Shown here piece after piece: positions 11,667-23,640 of a DNA stretch of 64,000 nucleotides. Source of the stretch: Arenicola marina. Lineage: Eukaryota; Annelida; Polychaeta; Arenicolidae. Each line of letters begins with the position of its first letter. Positions within the stretch are counted from its first letter, which is position 1. A program made the translations under genes and the position numbers. The DNA is taken from contig OZ025263.1 of NCBI GenBank assembly GCA_964019135.1, positions 21,823,639 through 21,887,638 of the forward strand. Direction: 5' to 3'. The notes under the pieces were generated by a model. The model searched no databases. It had not been told where the DNA came from and was given only the letters and a program-made list of their open reading frames with translations.

Positions 11667-13208
11667 TACACGCCTGGCTTAACGTGATTTTTAATTTAAG
11701 ACTCGTTTGCGTCCTGTACAGATGCGGGGGCCGGACGTTGTGGTAATAACATAATGATATTTGTTACGTCTCGGTAATTTCCGGTGGAATATCATATGAA
11801 TATAACATACAACCATAGCGCCATATTGCATTGTATTACATATTGCTGAAGCGTATAAAGTTCTTATGTTGGCGGCATACACATGTGACTGCTACCGCCC
11901 ATCACCCGACATCACTCACTTGCCACTTACTTTCCCTCATCATCGCCCACGCCCATACTGAATCACTGAATCACTTTGGCAGCCCGGGTATGTCCGCAAT
12001 GTGAACCGAATAGGCACATTATGCATCGGTATACCCGGCACATCTTTCACCCGGGTCGGGTGCGCTCGTGTTCATTCGGCATGCCGATAGTCTTCAGTTC
12101 CAAGGGACATTTGAAAGAAGATGGCGGATGATTAGAAAGTGACAGACTTGGCTGGTTCCGTTGTCCCTAAATGCACCGGACGTGACCTCAAATTGCGACC
12201 GGAAGAAGTCCACAATATGTTTACAAGGAGATGGATGTCCTCACCTTGGATGGCCCAGATTTCGCATAGAAAAACGGCATTCTTCCTCAAAAATGGTCAT
12301 TTGAAACGTTTTCGACTTAAAGTGTTGGTGCCACGATTTTGTTTAGTTCAAAGTTTACTTGGTTTAAGGAAGATCAACAAATCAGAATTAGTTTTAAGGG
12401 AAGTTTACAGCTTTTATTCCACGATACCACTATACAGGCGTTCGTCAAAGGGGCAAAACTGAGGCCTGGCGGGTTTACTTCTGCGAGCATTGCATCTGAA
12501 CGTTATTTAGAAATTCCCCAATGATGTCACAAGATCGACATGTGAGCTTTGATGCAGTGCGTAGGCATGTCGAGAGCGTGTATCCTGCTCATGGTTGAGT
12601 GCTTTTCGTTGAGTTCAAGCCCATTAGCTAGGAAAATCTGAGTCTTAATATGAAAGCACATGGGTTTGTATTCCCCCTTTACGTCACTTTCCTCGCTCAC
12701 AGAATTTCAATTGGTAAGTTCAAAAATAAGTGGAAAAAGTATGACCTTCTACTACTTAGGGCGTTATAGCTCGATAATATAAGCGTGCAAACACACGCAG
12801 ATTAATATGAGCTAAAGTTGTGTTGGCGTGTCACCGACTGTTTAAGGAGTCCTTACCATCCCCTTGCTTAGGGCGGTTTAAACCCACTATCTCCCTTCCC
12901 CCTGGAGCCGCTACAGGGTATTAGGACTATATTTTATTTGCATACGGCGTAGCCCTACTAACACCCCCGGAAGAGCAGTCACAAGTTGGGCATACCGAGT
13001 CTAGGCACAAAGACACGCACCCATTCTGCAGTAGTATCAACATGTTATGAGTATTGAATCGATTGTCAGACGGTCGAACTGCTTTCCGTACTTATTATAT
13101 GGACACGAACAATTCTTCGAACAATGTCAAGGCGCAGGCGCAATGTACTTTCATGCCAGGAAAAACCTGCATACCGAGAAATAAAAGCGAAGCTGGGGAA
13201 CACAGTTC
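11667..13208. other. Unclassified intergenic stretch
   Basis: No gene is recognised. An imperfect palindrome spans 11983-12038, with CCGGGTATGTCC facing GGTATACCCGG around a short centre. A frame of 107 codons at 12139-12462 has no recognisable domain and is probably chance. The remainder is ordinary-looking sequence. Confidence 0.35.
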
Positions 13209-14931
13209 TAATAATAATAATAATAATCAGTTTATTGCCAAAAGAACACACAAATTACATTCATTGAGTACATCTTTACAATACATTTATAGTGGCAAGA
13301 GCAGAAGCCAAAGGCTTATTCGCTCGTATATGGTGAACGTGGTTAGAGTTGAAATTGATTTGCCAGCAAGCTAACAAAGAAAGAAAGCGAGAAGAGAACA
13401 GTCAAAAGTAAATAATTAAATAAATAAACATAAAAGTATAGGAGCCATTGAATGTTGATTAACGTCTAGCACAGCTAGCCACAGTAAAAAAAACAAAAAA
13501 AAACATGTAAAGGCAACAGACTATTCAACAGTGACCGTGTTTAATATAATGCGTTTAACTTCTTTCTTAAACATGTATTTTGACGTGCAAAAATTTACCT
13601 TTCTAAGCCATTTATTAAATATCCTGGGACCCGTGGTTCTTATTCCCTTCTCAGATAAAGTAGTCTTTGGTTTATGTACCCGCAGATGAGTAGACGCCCT
13701 TGTATTATAACTGTGTACTTGCGACGTTGGAGTAAATATATCAGCGATAGTCCTGGGAATTGTACCTTGGTAGTAATTATACATAGTTATAACTATTTTA
13801 TATTCATTTAGATAAACAATTGGTATCAAATTATACTTTAAGAAGAGTGGTTTTGTGTGTGAAAGCCTTGGTACTCCCGATATTATTCTAATGGCTCTTT
13901 TCTGCAACGTAAAGAGAGGTTTTAAATATTTATGACATGTACCGCCCCAAACTTCGTTGGCATAGTCAAGGTAAGGGTAAATAAAGCTGGAGTACAAGGT
14001 GCGTAGGGTGTCGCTGTTTAACAGCTTTCTTGCTTTCACCAAAATACCTATTCCTCGAGCAACCTTTCCCTTAATATATTGGATATGTTCATTCCATGTT
14101 AAATTAGCATCTAGTTGAACTCCTAAGAATTTCAGACTTGATACTTGCATAATTGTCTCTCCTGCAAGCCTAACCTCAGGACAATGATGAAGTTTCTTTT
14201 TGGCAGACCTAAATACCATATACTTTGTCTTTTTAATGTTTAAGGTTAATTTATTTAACCGCAGCCAGTACCTTACTTTATCCATCTCGTTATTAAGTGT
14301 CAGGATCATTTGATCGATATTTTTACCCGATATGAAAAAATTGGCATCATCAGCAAATAATATACCAAATAATAAGGAGCTGACATTTGTGAGATCATTA
14401 ATGTAGATCAAAAAGAGAAGCGGCCCTAATACAGAACCTTGTGGAACCCCGTCTGCAATTTTAGAGGTAGACGAGTTAATGTTATTATATTCGACATATT
14501 GTTTACGTTCGTAAAGATAGCTTCTGAACCAGTTTAATGATATACCTCTGACTCCAAACTTTTCCAATTTTAAAAGCAGGATGTCATGATTAACAGTATC
14601 AAAAGCTTTTGACAAGTCCAGAAATAATCCTATGGTGTAGTCTCCTTCGTCGATAGCAGTAGAAATTTTATCTACAAGGAGCATAAGGGCCAGCGAAGTG
14701 GAATGATTTGACCTGAATCCAAATTGGTGTTCATACAGCAAGTTGTATTTATTAATAAAGTTGATAAGCCTATTATACATTAATCTTTCAAATATCTTTG
14801 AAAACGTTGAGAGGACTGATACTGGACGATAATTGCTAAATAGTTTATCGTCACCATTTTTAAAAACAGGAATTACCTTTGCGATTTTTAGCTCATCTGG
14901 AAAAACTCCCTGCCTAAGGAGAGATTTATTC
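13209..14931 (-). mobile_element. 5'-truncated LINE (Jockey/CR1/L2-like group)
   Basis: Read on the minus strand, the element has an uninterrupted reverse-transcriptase frame from the break at about 14931 to 13521. A roughly 310-bp 3' UTR follows and ends in AATAAACTGATTATTATTAT, a terminal short-repeat tail of the kind seen in CR1/L2/Rex-like LINEs. There is no endonuclease and no first ORF, so the 5' end was lost, most likely by incomplete reverse transcription at insertion. The exact clade would need a tree of the RT domain. Confidence 0.9.
13521..14930 (-). CDS. LINE ORF2 fragment: reverse transcriptase
   Basis: This is the RNA-dependent DNA polymerase of a non-LTR retrotransposon, which copies element RNA at a nicked chromosomal target. 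Frame is open from the 5' truncation; the first in-frame ATG (14780) lies inside the RT domain, so it is not a true start. Upstream of it the early RT motif IPVFKNGD..NYRPVS is readable at about 14815-14885. Counting from that ATG, LDLSKAFD lies at residues 54-61, GVPQGSVLGPLLF at 111-123 and the catalytic FADD at 142-145 (14346-14357). The thumb and C-terminal region follow, including a Y.DYANEVWGG segment, then a normal stop. No internal stop or frameshift is visible, so the copy is fairly young. The endonuclease is missing, so it cannot move by itself. Confidence 0.92.
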   Translation of the reverse strand, partial: NKSLLRQGVFPDELKIAKVIPVFKNGDDKLFSNYRPVSVLSTFSKIFERLMYNRLINFINKYNLLYEHQFGFRSNHSTSLALMLLVDKISTAIDEGDYTIGLFLDLSKAFDTVNHDILLLKLEKFGVRGISLNWFRSYLYERKQYVEYNNINSSTSKIADGVPQGSVLGPLLFLIYINDLTNVSSLLFGILFADDANFFISGKNIDQMILTLNNEMDKVRYWLRLNKLTLNIKKTKYMVFRSAKKKLHHCPEVRLAGETIMQVSSLKFLGVQLDANLTWNEHIQYIKGKVARGIGILVKARKLLNSDTLRTLYSSFIYPYLDYANEVWGGTCHKYLKPLFTLQKRAIRIISGVPRLSHTKPLFLKYNLIPIVYLNEYKIVITMYNYYQGTIPRTIADIFTPTSQVHSYNTRASTHLRVHKPKTTLSEKGIRTTGPRIFNKWLRKVNFCTSKYMFKKEVKRIILNTVTVE

Positions 14932-15299
14932 TAAGATACCCGTAGCGCACTCTTGCATAATTTACCGCGGGTGGCCATTACACCGTAAGAATCCACACCA
15001 TAAGACGTACGGTCAACCGAAAATTACAGACAGGGCGTTCAACCATTCATTCCCGCGAAATGAATCCGTGTGACATACTTGTGCTAAGGTAAGATTATAG
15101 GCTCAGACAAAGACACTTCCACATGATGCGCAGCCAGAAACCAGGAATATTTCTTATTTCCAATTATTTTTCTGACGGCATTTATATTTTAGCGACTGCC
15201 GTCGGTGTAGTTTTGATTTAACGGCAATCGTCGTAGGATTTCCAACGTGAGAGGCACTTTAGAATGAAGTATAGTAACGACAGGTGCGCCACGAGAGGG
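14932..15299. other. Unclassified flank
   Basis: The stretch lies between the truncated LINE and the 36-bp array. No gene or repeat is recognised. Confidence 0.3.
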
Positions 15300-17825
15300 T
15301 GGCGGGGGCAAGGGCTCATGGTGGGGGTGGGGTGGGAGGAGGGCAGGGGCTCAAGGTGGGGGTGGGGGGTGGGCAGAGGTTTAAGGTGAGGGTGGGGTGG
15401 GAGGTGGGGGTGGGGTGGGAGGTGGGGGTCGTGGTGGGAGGTGTTAGTTGTGGTGGGTGGTGGGCAGGGGTTGAGGGTGGGGGTGGGGTGGAAGGTGGGC
15501 AGGGGATCATGGTGGGGTGGGGTGAAAGGTGGGCAGGTGCTCAGGCTGGGGGTGGTGGTGGGAGGAGAGCAGAGGCTCAGGCTGGGGGTGGGGGTGGTAT
15601 GTGGGCAGGGGCTTAAGGTGGGGTAGGGGGTAGGCAGGGGCTCATGGTGGGGGTGGAGGCGGGAGGTGGATAAGGGCTCAGGGTGGGGTGGTGGAGAGAG
15701 GAGGGCAGAGGCTCAGGGTGGGGGTCGGAGGTGGATAGGGGCTCAGGGTGGGGGTGGTGGTGGGAGGAGGGCAGGGTTCAGGGTGAGGGTGGTGGTGGGA
15801 GGAGGGCAGGGGTTCAGGGTGTGGGTGGTGGTGGGAGGTGGGCAGGGGTTCAGGGTGAGGGTGGTGGTGGGAGGTGGGCAGGGGTTCAGGGTGAGGGTGG
15901 TGGTGGGAGGAGGGCAGGGGTTCAGGGTGGGGGTGGTGGTGGGAGGTGGGCAGGGGTTCAGGGTGTGGGTGGTGGTGGGAGGTGGGCAGGGGTTCAGGGT
16001 GAGGGTGGTGGTGGGAGGAGGGCAGGGGTTCAGGGTGGGGGTGGTGGTGGGAGGTGGGCAGGGGTTCAGGGTGTGGGTGGTGGTGGGAGGTGGGCAGGGG
16101 TTCAGGGTGAGGGTGGTGGTGGGAGGAGGGCAGGGGTTCAGGGTGGGGGTGGTGGTGGGAGGTGGGCAGGGGTTCAGGGTGAGGGTGGTGGTGGGAGGAG
16201 GGCAGGGGTTCAGGGTGTGGGTGGTGGTGGGAGGTGGTCAGGGGTTCAGGGTGTGGGTGGTGGTGGGAGGAGGGCAGGGGTTCAGGGTGAGGGTGGTGGT
16301 GGGAGGAGGGCAGGGGTTCAGGGTGTGGGTGGTGGTGGGAGGTGGGCAGGGGTTCAGGGTGAGGGTGGTGGTGGGAGGAGGGCAGGGGTTCAGGGTGTGG
16401 GTGGGGGTGGGAGGAGGGCAGGGGTTCAGGGTGAGGGTGGGGGTGGGAGGAGGGCAGGGGTTCAGGGTGAGGGTGGTGGTGGGAGGTGGGCAGGGGTTCA
16501 GGGTGAGGGTGGGGGTGGGAGGAGGGCAGGGGTTCAGGGTGTGGGTGGTGGTGGGAGGAGGGCAGGGGTTCAGGGTGAGGGTGGTGGTGGGAGGAGGGCA
16601 GGGGTTCAGGGTGTGGGTGGTGGTGGGAGGTGGGCAGGGGTTCAGGGTGAGGGTGGGGGTGGGAGGAGGGCAGGGGTTCAGGGTGAGGGTGGTGGTGGGA
16701 GGTGGGCAGGGGTTCAGGGTGTGGATGGTGGTGGGAGGAGGGCAGGGGTTCAGGGTGAGGGTGGTGGTGGGAGGAGGGCAGGGGTTCAGGGTGTGGGTGG
16801 TGGTGGGAGGTGGGCAGGGGTTCAGGGTGAGGGTGGTGGTGGGAGGAGGGCAGGGGTTCAGGGTGTGGGTGGTGGTGGGAGGTGGGCAGGGGTTCAGGGT
16901 GAGGGTGGTGGTGGGAGGTGGGCAGGGGTTCAGGGTGTGGGTGGGGGTGGGAGGAGGGCAGGGGTTCAGGGTGAGGGTGGTGGTGGGAGGAGGGCAGGGG
17001 TTCAGGGTGAGGGTGGTGGTGGGAGGTGGGCAGGGGTTCAGGGTGAGGGTGGGGGTGGGAGGAGGGCAGGGGTTCAGGGTGAGGGTGGTGGTGGGAGGTG
17101 GGCAGGGGTTCAGGGTGTGGGTGGGGGTGGGAGGAGGGCAGGGGTTCAGGGTGAGGGTGGTGGTGGGAGGAGGGCAGGGGTTCAGGGTGTGGGTGGTGGT
17201 GGGAGGTGGGCAGGGGTTCAGGGTGTGGGTGGGGGGTGGGAGGAGGGCAGGGGTTCAGGGTGAGGGTGGTGGTGGGAGGTGGGCAGGGGTTCAGGGTGTG
17301 GGTGGTGGTGGGAGGTGGGCAGGGGTTCAGGGTGAGGGTGGTGGTGGGAGGTGGGCAGGGGTTCAGGGTGAGGGTGGTGGTGGGAGGAGGGCAGGGGTTC
17401 AGGGTGTGGGTGGTGGTGGGAGGTGGGCAGGGGTTCAGGGTGTGGGTGGGGGTGGGAGGAGGGCAGGGGTTCAGGGTGAGGGTGGTGGTGGGAGGTGGGC
17501 AAGGGTTCAGGGTGTGGGTGGTGGTGGGAGGAGGGCAGGGGTTCAGGGTGTGGGTGGTGGTGGGAGGAGGGCAGGGTTCAGGGGGGGTGAGGGTGGGGGT
17601 GGGAGGAGGGCAGGGGTTCAGGGTGAGGGGTGGTGATGGGAGGTGGGCAGGGGTTCAGGGTGTGGGTGGTGGTGGGAGGAGGGCAGGGGTTCAGGGTGTG
17701 GGTGGTGGTGGGAGGAGGGCAGGGATTCAGGGTGAGGGTGGTGGTGGGAGGAGGGCAGGGGTTCAGGGTGAGGGTGGTGGTGGGAGGAGGGCATGGGTTC
17801 AGGGTGAGGGTGGGGGTGGGAGTGG

Positions 17826-18240
17826 GAGCAGGGCAGAGACTCAAGGGTGGGGGTGGGAGGAGGGCAGGGGCTCAAGGTGGCGTTTGTGGTGGGAGGTGGG
17901 CACAGATTCCAAGTGGGGGTGGGGTGGGGTGGGAGGTGGTGGTGGGAGGTGGGCACAGATTCCAAGTGGGGGTGGGGTGGGGTGGGAGGTGGTGGTGGGA
18001 GGTAGGAGTTGTGGTGAGAGGTGGGAAGGGGTTGAGGGTGGGGGTGGTGGTGGGAGCAGGGCAGAGGCTCAGGGTGGGGCTGGGGGTGGGAGGTGAGCAG
18101 GGGCTCATGGTAGGGTTGGTGGTGGGAGGTGGGCACAGGTTCCAAGTGGGGATGCGGGTGGGAGGTGGGCAGAAGTTTAGGCTGAGGGGGAGAGGTGGGC
18201 AGGGGCTCGGGGTGGGGGTGGGGGTTGCGAGGAGGGCAGG
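17826..18240. repeat. Divergent higher-order block 1 in the 36-bp array
   Basis: This block departs from the standard unit. It contains GGCGTTTGTGGTGGGAGG (from 17879), GGCACAGATTCCAAGTGGGG (twice), GGTAGGAGTTGTGGTGAGAG and GGGGCTCATGGTAGGGTTGG. The same order recurs at three later positions. Confidence 0.9.
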
Positions 18241-19862
18241 GTTCAGGGTGGGGGTGGTGGTGGGAGGTGGGCAGGGGTTCAGGGTGGGGGTGGTGGTGGG
18301 AGGTGGGCAGGGGTTCAGGGTGAGGGTGGTGGTGGGAGAGAGGGCAGGGGTTCAGGGTGTGGGTGGTGGTGGGAGGTGGTCAGGGGGTTCAGGGTGTGGG
18401 TGGTGGTGGGAGGAGGGCAGGGGTTCAGGGTGAGGGTGGTGGTGGGAGGAGGGCAGGGGTTCAGGGTGTGGGTGGTGGTGGGAGGTGGGCAGGGGTTCAG
18501 GGTGAGGGTGGTGGTGGGAGGAGGGCAGGGGTTCAGGGTGTGGGTGGGGGTGGGAGGAGGGCAGGGGTTCAGGGTGAGGGTGGGGGTGGGAGGAGGGCAG
18601 GGGTTCAGGGTGAGGGTGGTGGTGGGAGGTGGGCAGGGGTTGAGGGTGAGGGTGGGGGGTGGGAGGAGGGCAGGGGTTCAGGGTGTGGGTGGTGGTGGGA
18701 GGAGGGCAGGGGTTCAGGGTGAGGGTGGTGGTGGGAGGAGGGCAGGGGGTTCAGGGTGTGGGTGGTGGTGGGAGGTGGGCAGGGGTTCAGGGTGAGGGTG
18801 GGGGTGGGAGGAGGGCAGGGGTTCAGGGTGAGGGTGGTGGTGGGAGGTGGGCAGGGGTTCAGGGTGTGGATGGTGGTGGGAGGAGGGCAGGGGTTCAGGG
18901 TGAGGGTGGTGGTGGGAGGAGGGCAGGGGTTCAGGGTGTGGGTGGTGGTGGGAGGTGGGCAGGGGTTCAGGGTGAGGGTGGTGGTGGGAGGAGGGCAGGG
19001 GTTCAGGGTGTGGGTGGTGGTGGGAGGTGGGCAGGGGGTTCAGAGTGAGGGTGGTGGTGGGAGGTGGGCAGGGGTTCAGGGTGTGGGTGGGGGTGGGAGG
19101 AGGGCAGGGGTTCAGGGTGAGGGTGGTGGTGGGAGGAGGGCATGGTGGTGGGAGGTGGGCAGGGGTTCAGGGTGAGGGTGGGGGTGGGAGGAGGGCAGGG
19201 GTTCAGGGTGAGGGTGGTGGTGGGAGGTGGGCAGGGGTTCAGAGTGTGGGTGGGGGTGGGAGGAGGGCAGGGGTTCAGGGTGAGGGTGGTGGTGGGAGGA
19301 GGGCAGGGGTTCAGGGTGTGGGTGGTGGTGGGAGGTGGGCAGGGGTTCAGGGTGTGGGTGGGGGTGGGAGGAGGGCAGGGGTTCAGGGTGAGGGTGGTGG
19401 TGGGAGGTGGGCAGGGGTTCAGGGTGTGGGTGGTGGTGGGAGGTGGGCAGGGGTTCAGGGTGAGGGTGGTGGTGGGAGGTGGGCAGGGGTTCAGGGTGAG
19501 GGTGGTGGTGGGAGGAGGGCAGGGGTTCAGGGTGTGGGTGGTGGTGGGAGGTGGGCAGGGGTTCAGGGTGTGGGTGGGGGTGGGAGGAGGGCAGGGGTTC
19601 AGGGTGAGGGTGGTGGTGGGAGGTGGGCAAGGGTTCAGGGTGTGGGTGGTGGTGGGAGGAGGGCAGGGGTTCAGGGTGTGGGTGGTGGTGGGAGGAGGGC
19701 AGGGGTTCAGGGTGAGGGTCGGGGGTGGGAGGAGGGCAGGGTTCAGGGTGAGGGTGGTGGTGGGAGGTGGGCAGGGGTTCAGGGTGTGGGTGGTGGTGGG
19801 AGGAGGGCAGGGGTTCAGGGTGTGGGTGGTGGTGGGAGGAGGGCAGGGATTCAGGGTGAGGG

Positions 19863-20062
19863 NNNNNNNNNNNNNNNNNNNNNNNNNNNNNNNNNNNNNN
19901 NNNNNNNNNNNNNNNNNNNNNNNNNNNNNNNNNNNNNNNNNNNNNNNNNNNNNNNNNNNNNNNNNNNNNNNNNNNNNNNNNNNNNNNNNNNNNNNNNNNN
20001 NNNNNNNNNNNNNNNNNNNNNNNNNNNNNNNNNNNNNNNNNNNNNNNNNNNNNNNNNNNNNN
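19863..20062. other. Assembly gap of 200 N
   Basis: Exactly 200 N lie inside the 36-bp array. The round size suggests a placeholder, so true array length here is unknown. Confidence 0.99.
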
Positions 20063-20579
20063 TGGTGGGAGGTGGGCAGGGGTTCAGGGTGAGGGTGGTG
20101 GTGGGAGGTGGGCAGGGGTTCAGGGTGAGGGTGGTGGTGGGGAGGAGGGCAGGGGTTCAGGGTGTGGGTGGTGGTGGGAGGTGGGCAGGGGTTCAGGGTG
20201 TGGGTGGGGGTGGGAGGAGGGCAGGGGTTCAGGGTGAGGGTGGTGGTGGGAGGTGGGCAAGGGTTCAGGGTGTGGGTGGTGGTGGGAGGAGGGCAGGGGT
20301 TCAGGGTGTGGGTGGTGGTGGGAGGAGGGCAGGGGTTCAGGGTGAGGGTGGGGGTGGGAGGAGGGCAGGGGTTCAGGGTGAGGGTGGTGGTGGGAGGTGG
20401 GCAGGGGTTCAGGGTGTGGGTGGTGGTGGGAGGAGGGCAGGGGTTCAGGGTGTGGGTGGTGGTGGGAGGAGGGCAGGGATTCAGGGTGAGGGTGGTGGTG
20501 GGAGGAGGGCAGGGGTTCAGGGTGAGGGTGGTGGTGGGAGGAGGGCATGGGTTCAGGGTGAGGGTGGGGGTGGAAGTGG

Positions 20580-20990
20580 GAGCAGGGCAGAGACTCAAGG
20601 TGGGGGTGGGAGGAGGGCAGGGGCTCAAGGTGGCGTTTGTGGTGGGAGGTGGGCACAGATTCCAAGTGGGGGTGGGGTGGGGTGGGAGGTGGTGGTGGGA
20701 GGTGGGCACAGATTCCAAGTGGGGGTGGGGGTGGGGTGGGAGGTGGTGGTGGGAGGTAGGAGTTGTGGTGAGAGGTGGGAAGGGGTTGAGGGTGGGGGTG
20801 GTGGTGGGAGCAGGGCAGAGGCTCAGGGTGGGGCTGGGGGTGGGAGGTGAGCAGGGGCTCATGGTAGGGTTGGTGGTGGGAGGTGGGCACAGGTTCCAAG
20901 TGGGGATGCGGGTGGGAGGTGGGCAGAAGTTTAGGCTGAGGGGGAGAGGTGGGCAGGGGCTCGGGGTGGGGGTGGGGGTGCGAGGAGGGC
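20580..20990. repeat. Divergent higher-order block 2 in the 36-bp array
   Basis: Same marker order as block 1, with GGCGTTTGT at 20632. Spacing from block 1 is 2753 bp, including the gap. Confidence 0.9.
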
Positions 20991-23224
20991 AGGGTTCAGG
21001 GTGGGGGTGGTGGTGGGAGGTGGGCAGGGGTTCAGGATGGGGGTGGTGGTGGGAGGTGGGCAGGGGTTCAGGGTGAGGGGTGGTGGTGGGAGGAGGGCAG
21101 GGGTTCAGGGTGTGGGTGGTGGTGGGAGGTGGTCAGGGGTTCAGGGTGTGGGTGGTGGTGGGAGGAGGGCAGGGGTTCAGGGTGAGGGTGGTGGTGGGAG
21201 GAGGGCAGGGGTTCAGGGTGGGGGTGGTGGTGGGAGGTGGGCAGGGGTTCAGGGTGAGGGTGGTGGTGGGAGGAGGGCAGGGGTTCAGGGTGTGGGTGGT
21301 GGTGGGAGGTGGTCAGGGGTTCAGGGTGTGGGTGGTGGTGGGAGGAGGGCAGGGGTTCAGGGTGAGGGTGGTGGTGGGAGGAGGGCAGGGGTTCAGGGTG
21401 TGGGTGGTGGTGGGAGGTGGGCAGGGGTTCAGGGTGAGGGTGGTGGTGGGAGGAGGGGCAGGGGTTCAGGGTGTGGGTGGGGGTGGGAGGAGGGCAGGGG
21501 TTCAGGGTGAGGGTGGGGGTGGGAGGAGGGCAGGGGTTCAGGGTGAGGGTGGTGGTGGGAGGTGGGCAGGGGTTCAGGGTGAGGGTGGGGGTGGGAGGAG
21601 GGCAGGGGTTCAGGGTGTAGGTGGTGGTGGGAGGAGGGCAGGGGTTCAGGGTGAGGGTGGTGGTGGGAGGAGGGCAGGGGTTCAGGGTGTGGGTGGTGGT
21701 GGGAGGTGGGCAGGGGTTCAGGGTGAGGGTGGGGGTGGGAGGAGGGCAGGGGTTCAGGGTGAGGGTGGGGTGGGGGTGGGAGGGGTCGGGTGGGTGGGTG
21801 GGAGGAGGGCAGGGGTTCAGGGTGTGGGATGGTGGTGGGAGGAGGGCAGGGGTTCAGGGTGAGGGTGGGTGGTGGGAGGAGGGCAGGGGTTCAGGGTGAG
21901 GGTGGTGGTGGGAGGTGGGCAGGGGTTCAGGGTGTGGGTGGTGGTGGGAGGTGGGCAGGGGTTCAGGGTGAGGGTGGTGGTGGGAGGTGGGCAGGGGTTC
22001 AGGGTGTGGGTGGGTGGTGGGAGGTGGGCAGGGGTTCAGGGTGAGGGTGGTGGTGGGAGGAGGGCAGGGGTTCAGGGTGAGGGTGGTGGTGGGAGGAGGG
22101 CAGGGGTTCAGGGTGAGGGTGGGGGTGGGAGGTGGGCAGGGGTTCAGGGTGAGGGTGGGTGGTGGGAGGTGGGCAGGGGTTCAGGGTGTGGGTGGTGGTG
22201 GGAGGTGGGCAGGGGTTCAGGGTGTGGGTGGTGGTGGGAGGAGGGCAGGGGTTCAGGGTGAGGGTGGTGGTGGGAGGTGGGCAGGGGTTCAGGGTGTGGG
22301 TGGGGGTGGGAGGAGGGCAGGGGTTCAGGGTGTGGGTGGTGGTGGGAGGTGGGCAAGGGGTTCAGGGTGTGGGTGGGGTGGAGGTGGGCAGGGGTTCAGG
22401 GTGTGGGTGGTGGTGGGAGGAGGGCAGGGGTTCAGGGTGTGGGTGGGTGGAGGTGGAGGGCAGGGGGTCAGGGGTGGTGGGTGTGGGTGGGGGTGGGAGG
22501 AGGGTCAGGGGTAGGTGGGGTGGGGGTGGGAGGAGGGCAGGGGTTCAGGGTGGGGTGGTGGTGGGAGGAGGGCAGGGGTTCAGGGTGTGGGTGGTGGTGG
22601 GTGGTGGTGGGCAGGGGTTCAGGGTGTGGGTGGGGTGGGAGGTGGGCAGGGGTTCAGGGGTGAGGGTGAGGGTGGTGGTGGGAGGTGGGCAGGGGTTCAG
22701 GGTGTGGGTGGTGGTGGGAGGTGGGCAGGGGTTCAGTGTGAGGGTGGTGGTGGGAGGTGGGCAGGGGTTCAGGAGTGAGGGTGGTGGTGGGAGGAGGGCA
22801 GGGGTTCAGGGTGTGGGTGGTGGTGGGAGGTGGGCAGGGGTTCAGGGTGTGGGTGGGGGTGGGAGGAGGGCCGGGGTTCAGGGTGAGGGTGGTGGTGGGA
22901 GGTGGGCAAGGGTTCAGGGTGTGGGTGGTGGTGGGAGGAGGGCAGGGGTTCAGGGTGTGGGTGGTGGTGGGAGGAGGGCAGGGGTTCAGGGTGAGGGTGG
23001 GGGTGGGAGGAGGGCAGGGGTTCAGGGTGAGGGTGGTGGTGGGAGGTGGGCAGGGGTTCAGGGTGTGGGTGGTGGTGGGAGGAGGGCAGGGGTTCAGGGT
23101 GTGGGTGGTGGTGGGAGGATGGCAGGGATTCAGGGTGAGGGTGGTGGTGGGAGGAGGGCAGGGGTTCAGGGTGAGGGTGGTGGTGGGAGGAGGGCATGGG
23201 TTCAGGGTGAGGGTGGGGGTGGGA

Positions 23225-23640
23225 GTGGGAGCAGGGCAGAGACTCAAGGTGGGGGTGGGAGGAGGGCAGGGGCTCAAGGTGGCGTTTGTGGTGGGAGGTG
23301 GGCACAGATTCCAAGTGGGGGTGGGGTGGGGTGGGAGGTGGTGGTGGGAGGTGGGCACAGATTCCAAGTGGGGGTGGGGTGGGGTGGGAGGTGGTGGTGG
23401 GATGTAGGAGTTGTGGTGAGAGGTGGGAAGGGGTTGAGGGTGGGGGTGGTGGTGGGAGCAGGGCAGAGGCTCAGGGTGGGGCTGGGGGTGGGAGGTGAGC
23501 AGGGGCTCATGGTAGGGTTGGTGGTGGGAGGTGGGCACAGGTTCCAAGTGGGGATGCGGGTGGGAGGTGGGCAGAAGTTTAGGCTGAGGGGGAGAGGTGG
23601 GCAGGGGCTCGGGGTGGGGGTGGGGGTGCGAGGAGGGCAG
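23225..23640. repeat. Divergent higher-order block 3 in the 36-bp array
   Basis: Same marker order as block 1, with GGCGTTTGT at 23281, 2649 bp after block 2. Confidence 0.9.

Noticed and set aside
6018-11746. Many frames of up to 636 codons encoding MGESAWAPTAHPGYGG-like repeats
   Set aside because: They follow from a stop-free 40-bp unit, occur in all forward frames and overlap each other. No start context, splice pattern or unique domain supports a gene.
11983-12038. Imperfect palindrome as a possible MITE
   Set aside because: The arms are short and mismatched, and no target duplication is seen.
12139-12524. Frames of 107 and 61 codons
   Set aside because: No recognisable domain, overlapping alternatives in another frame and no promoter or splice evidence.
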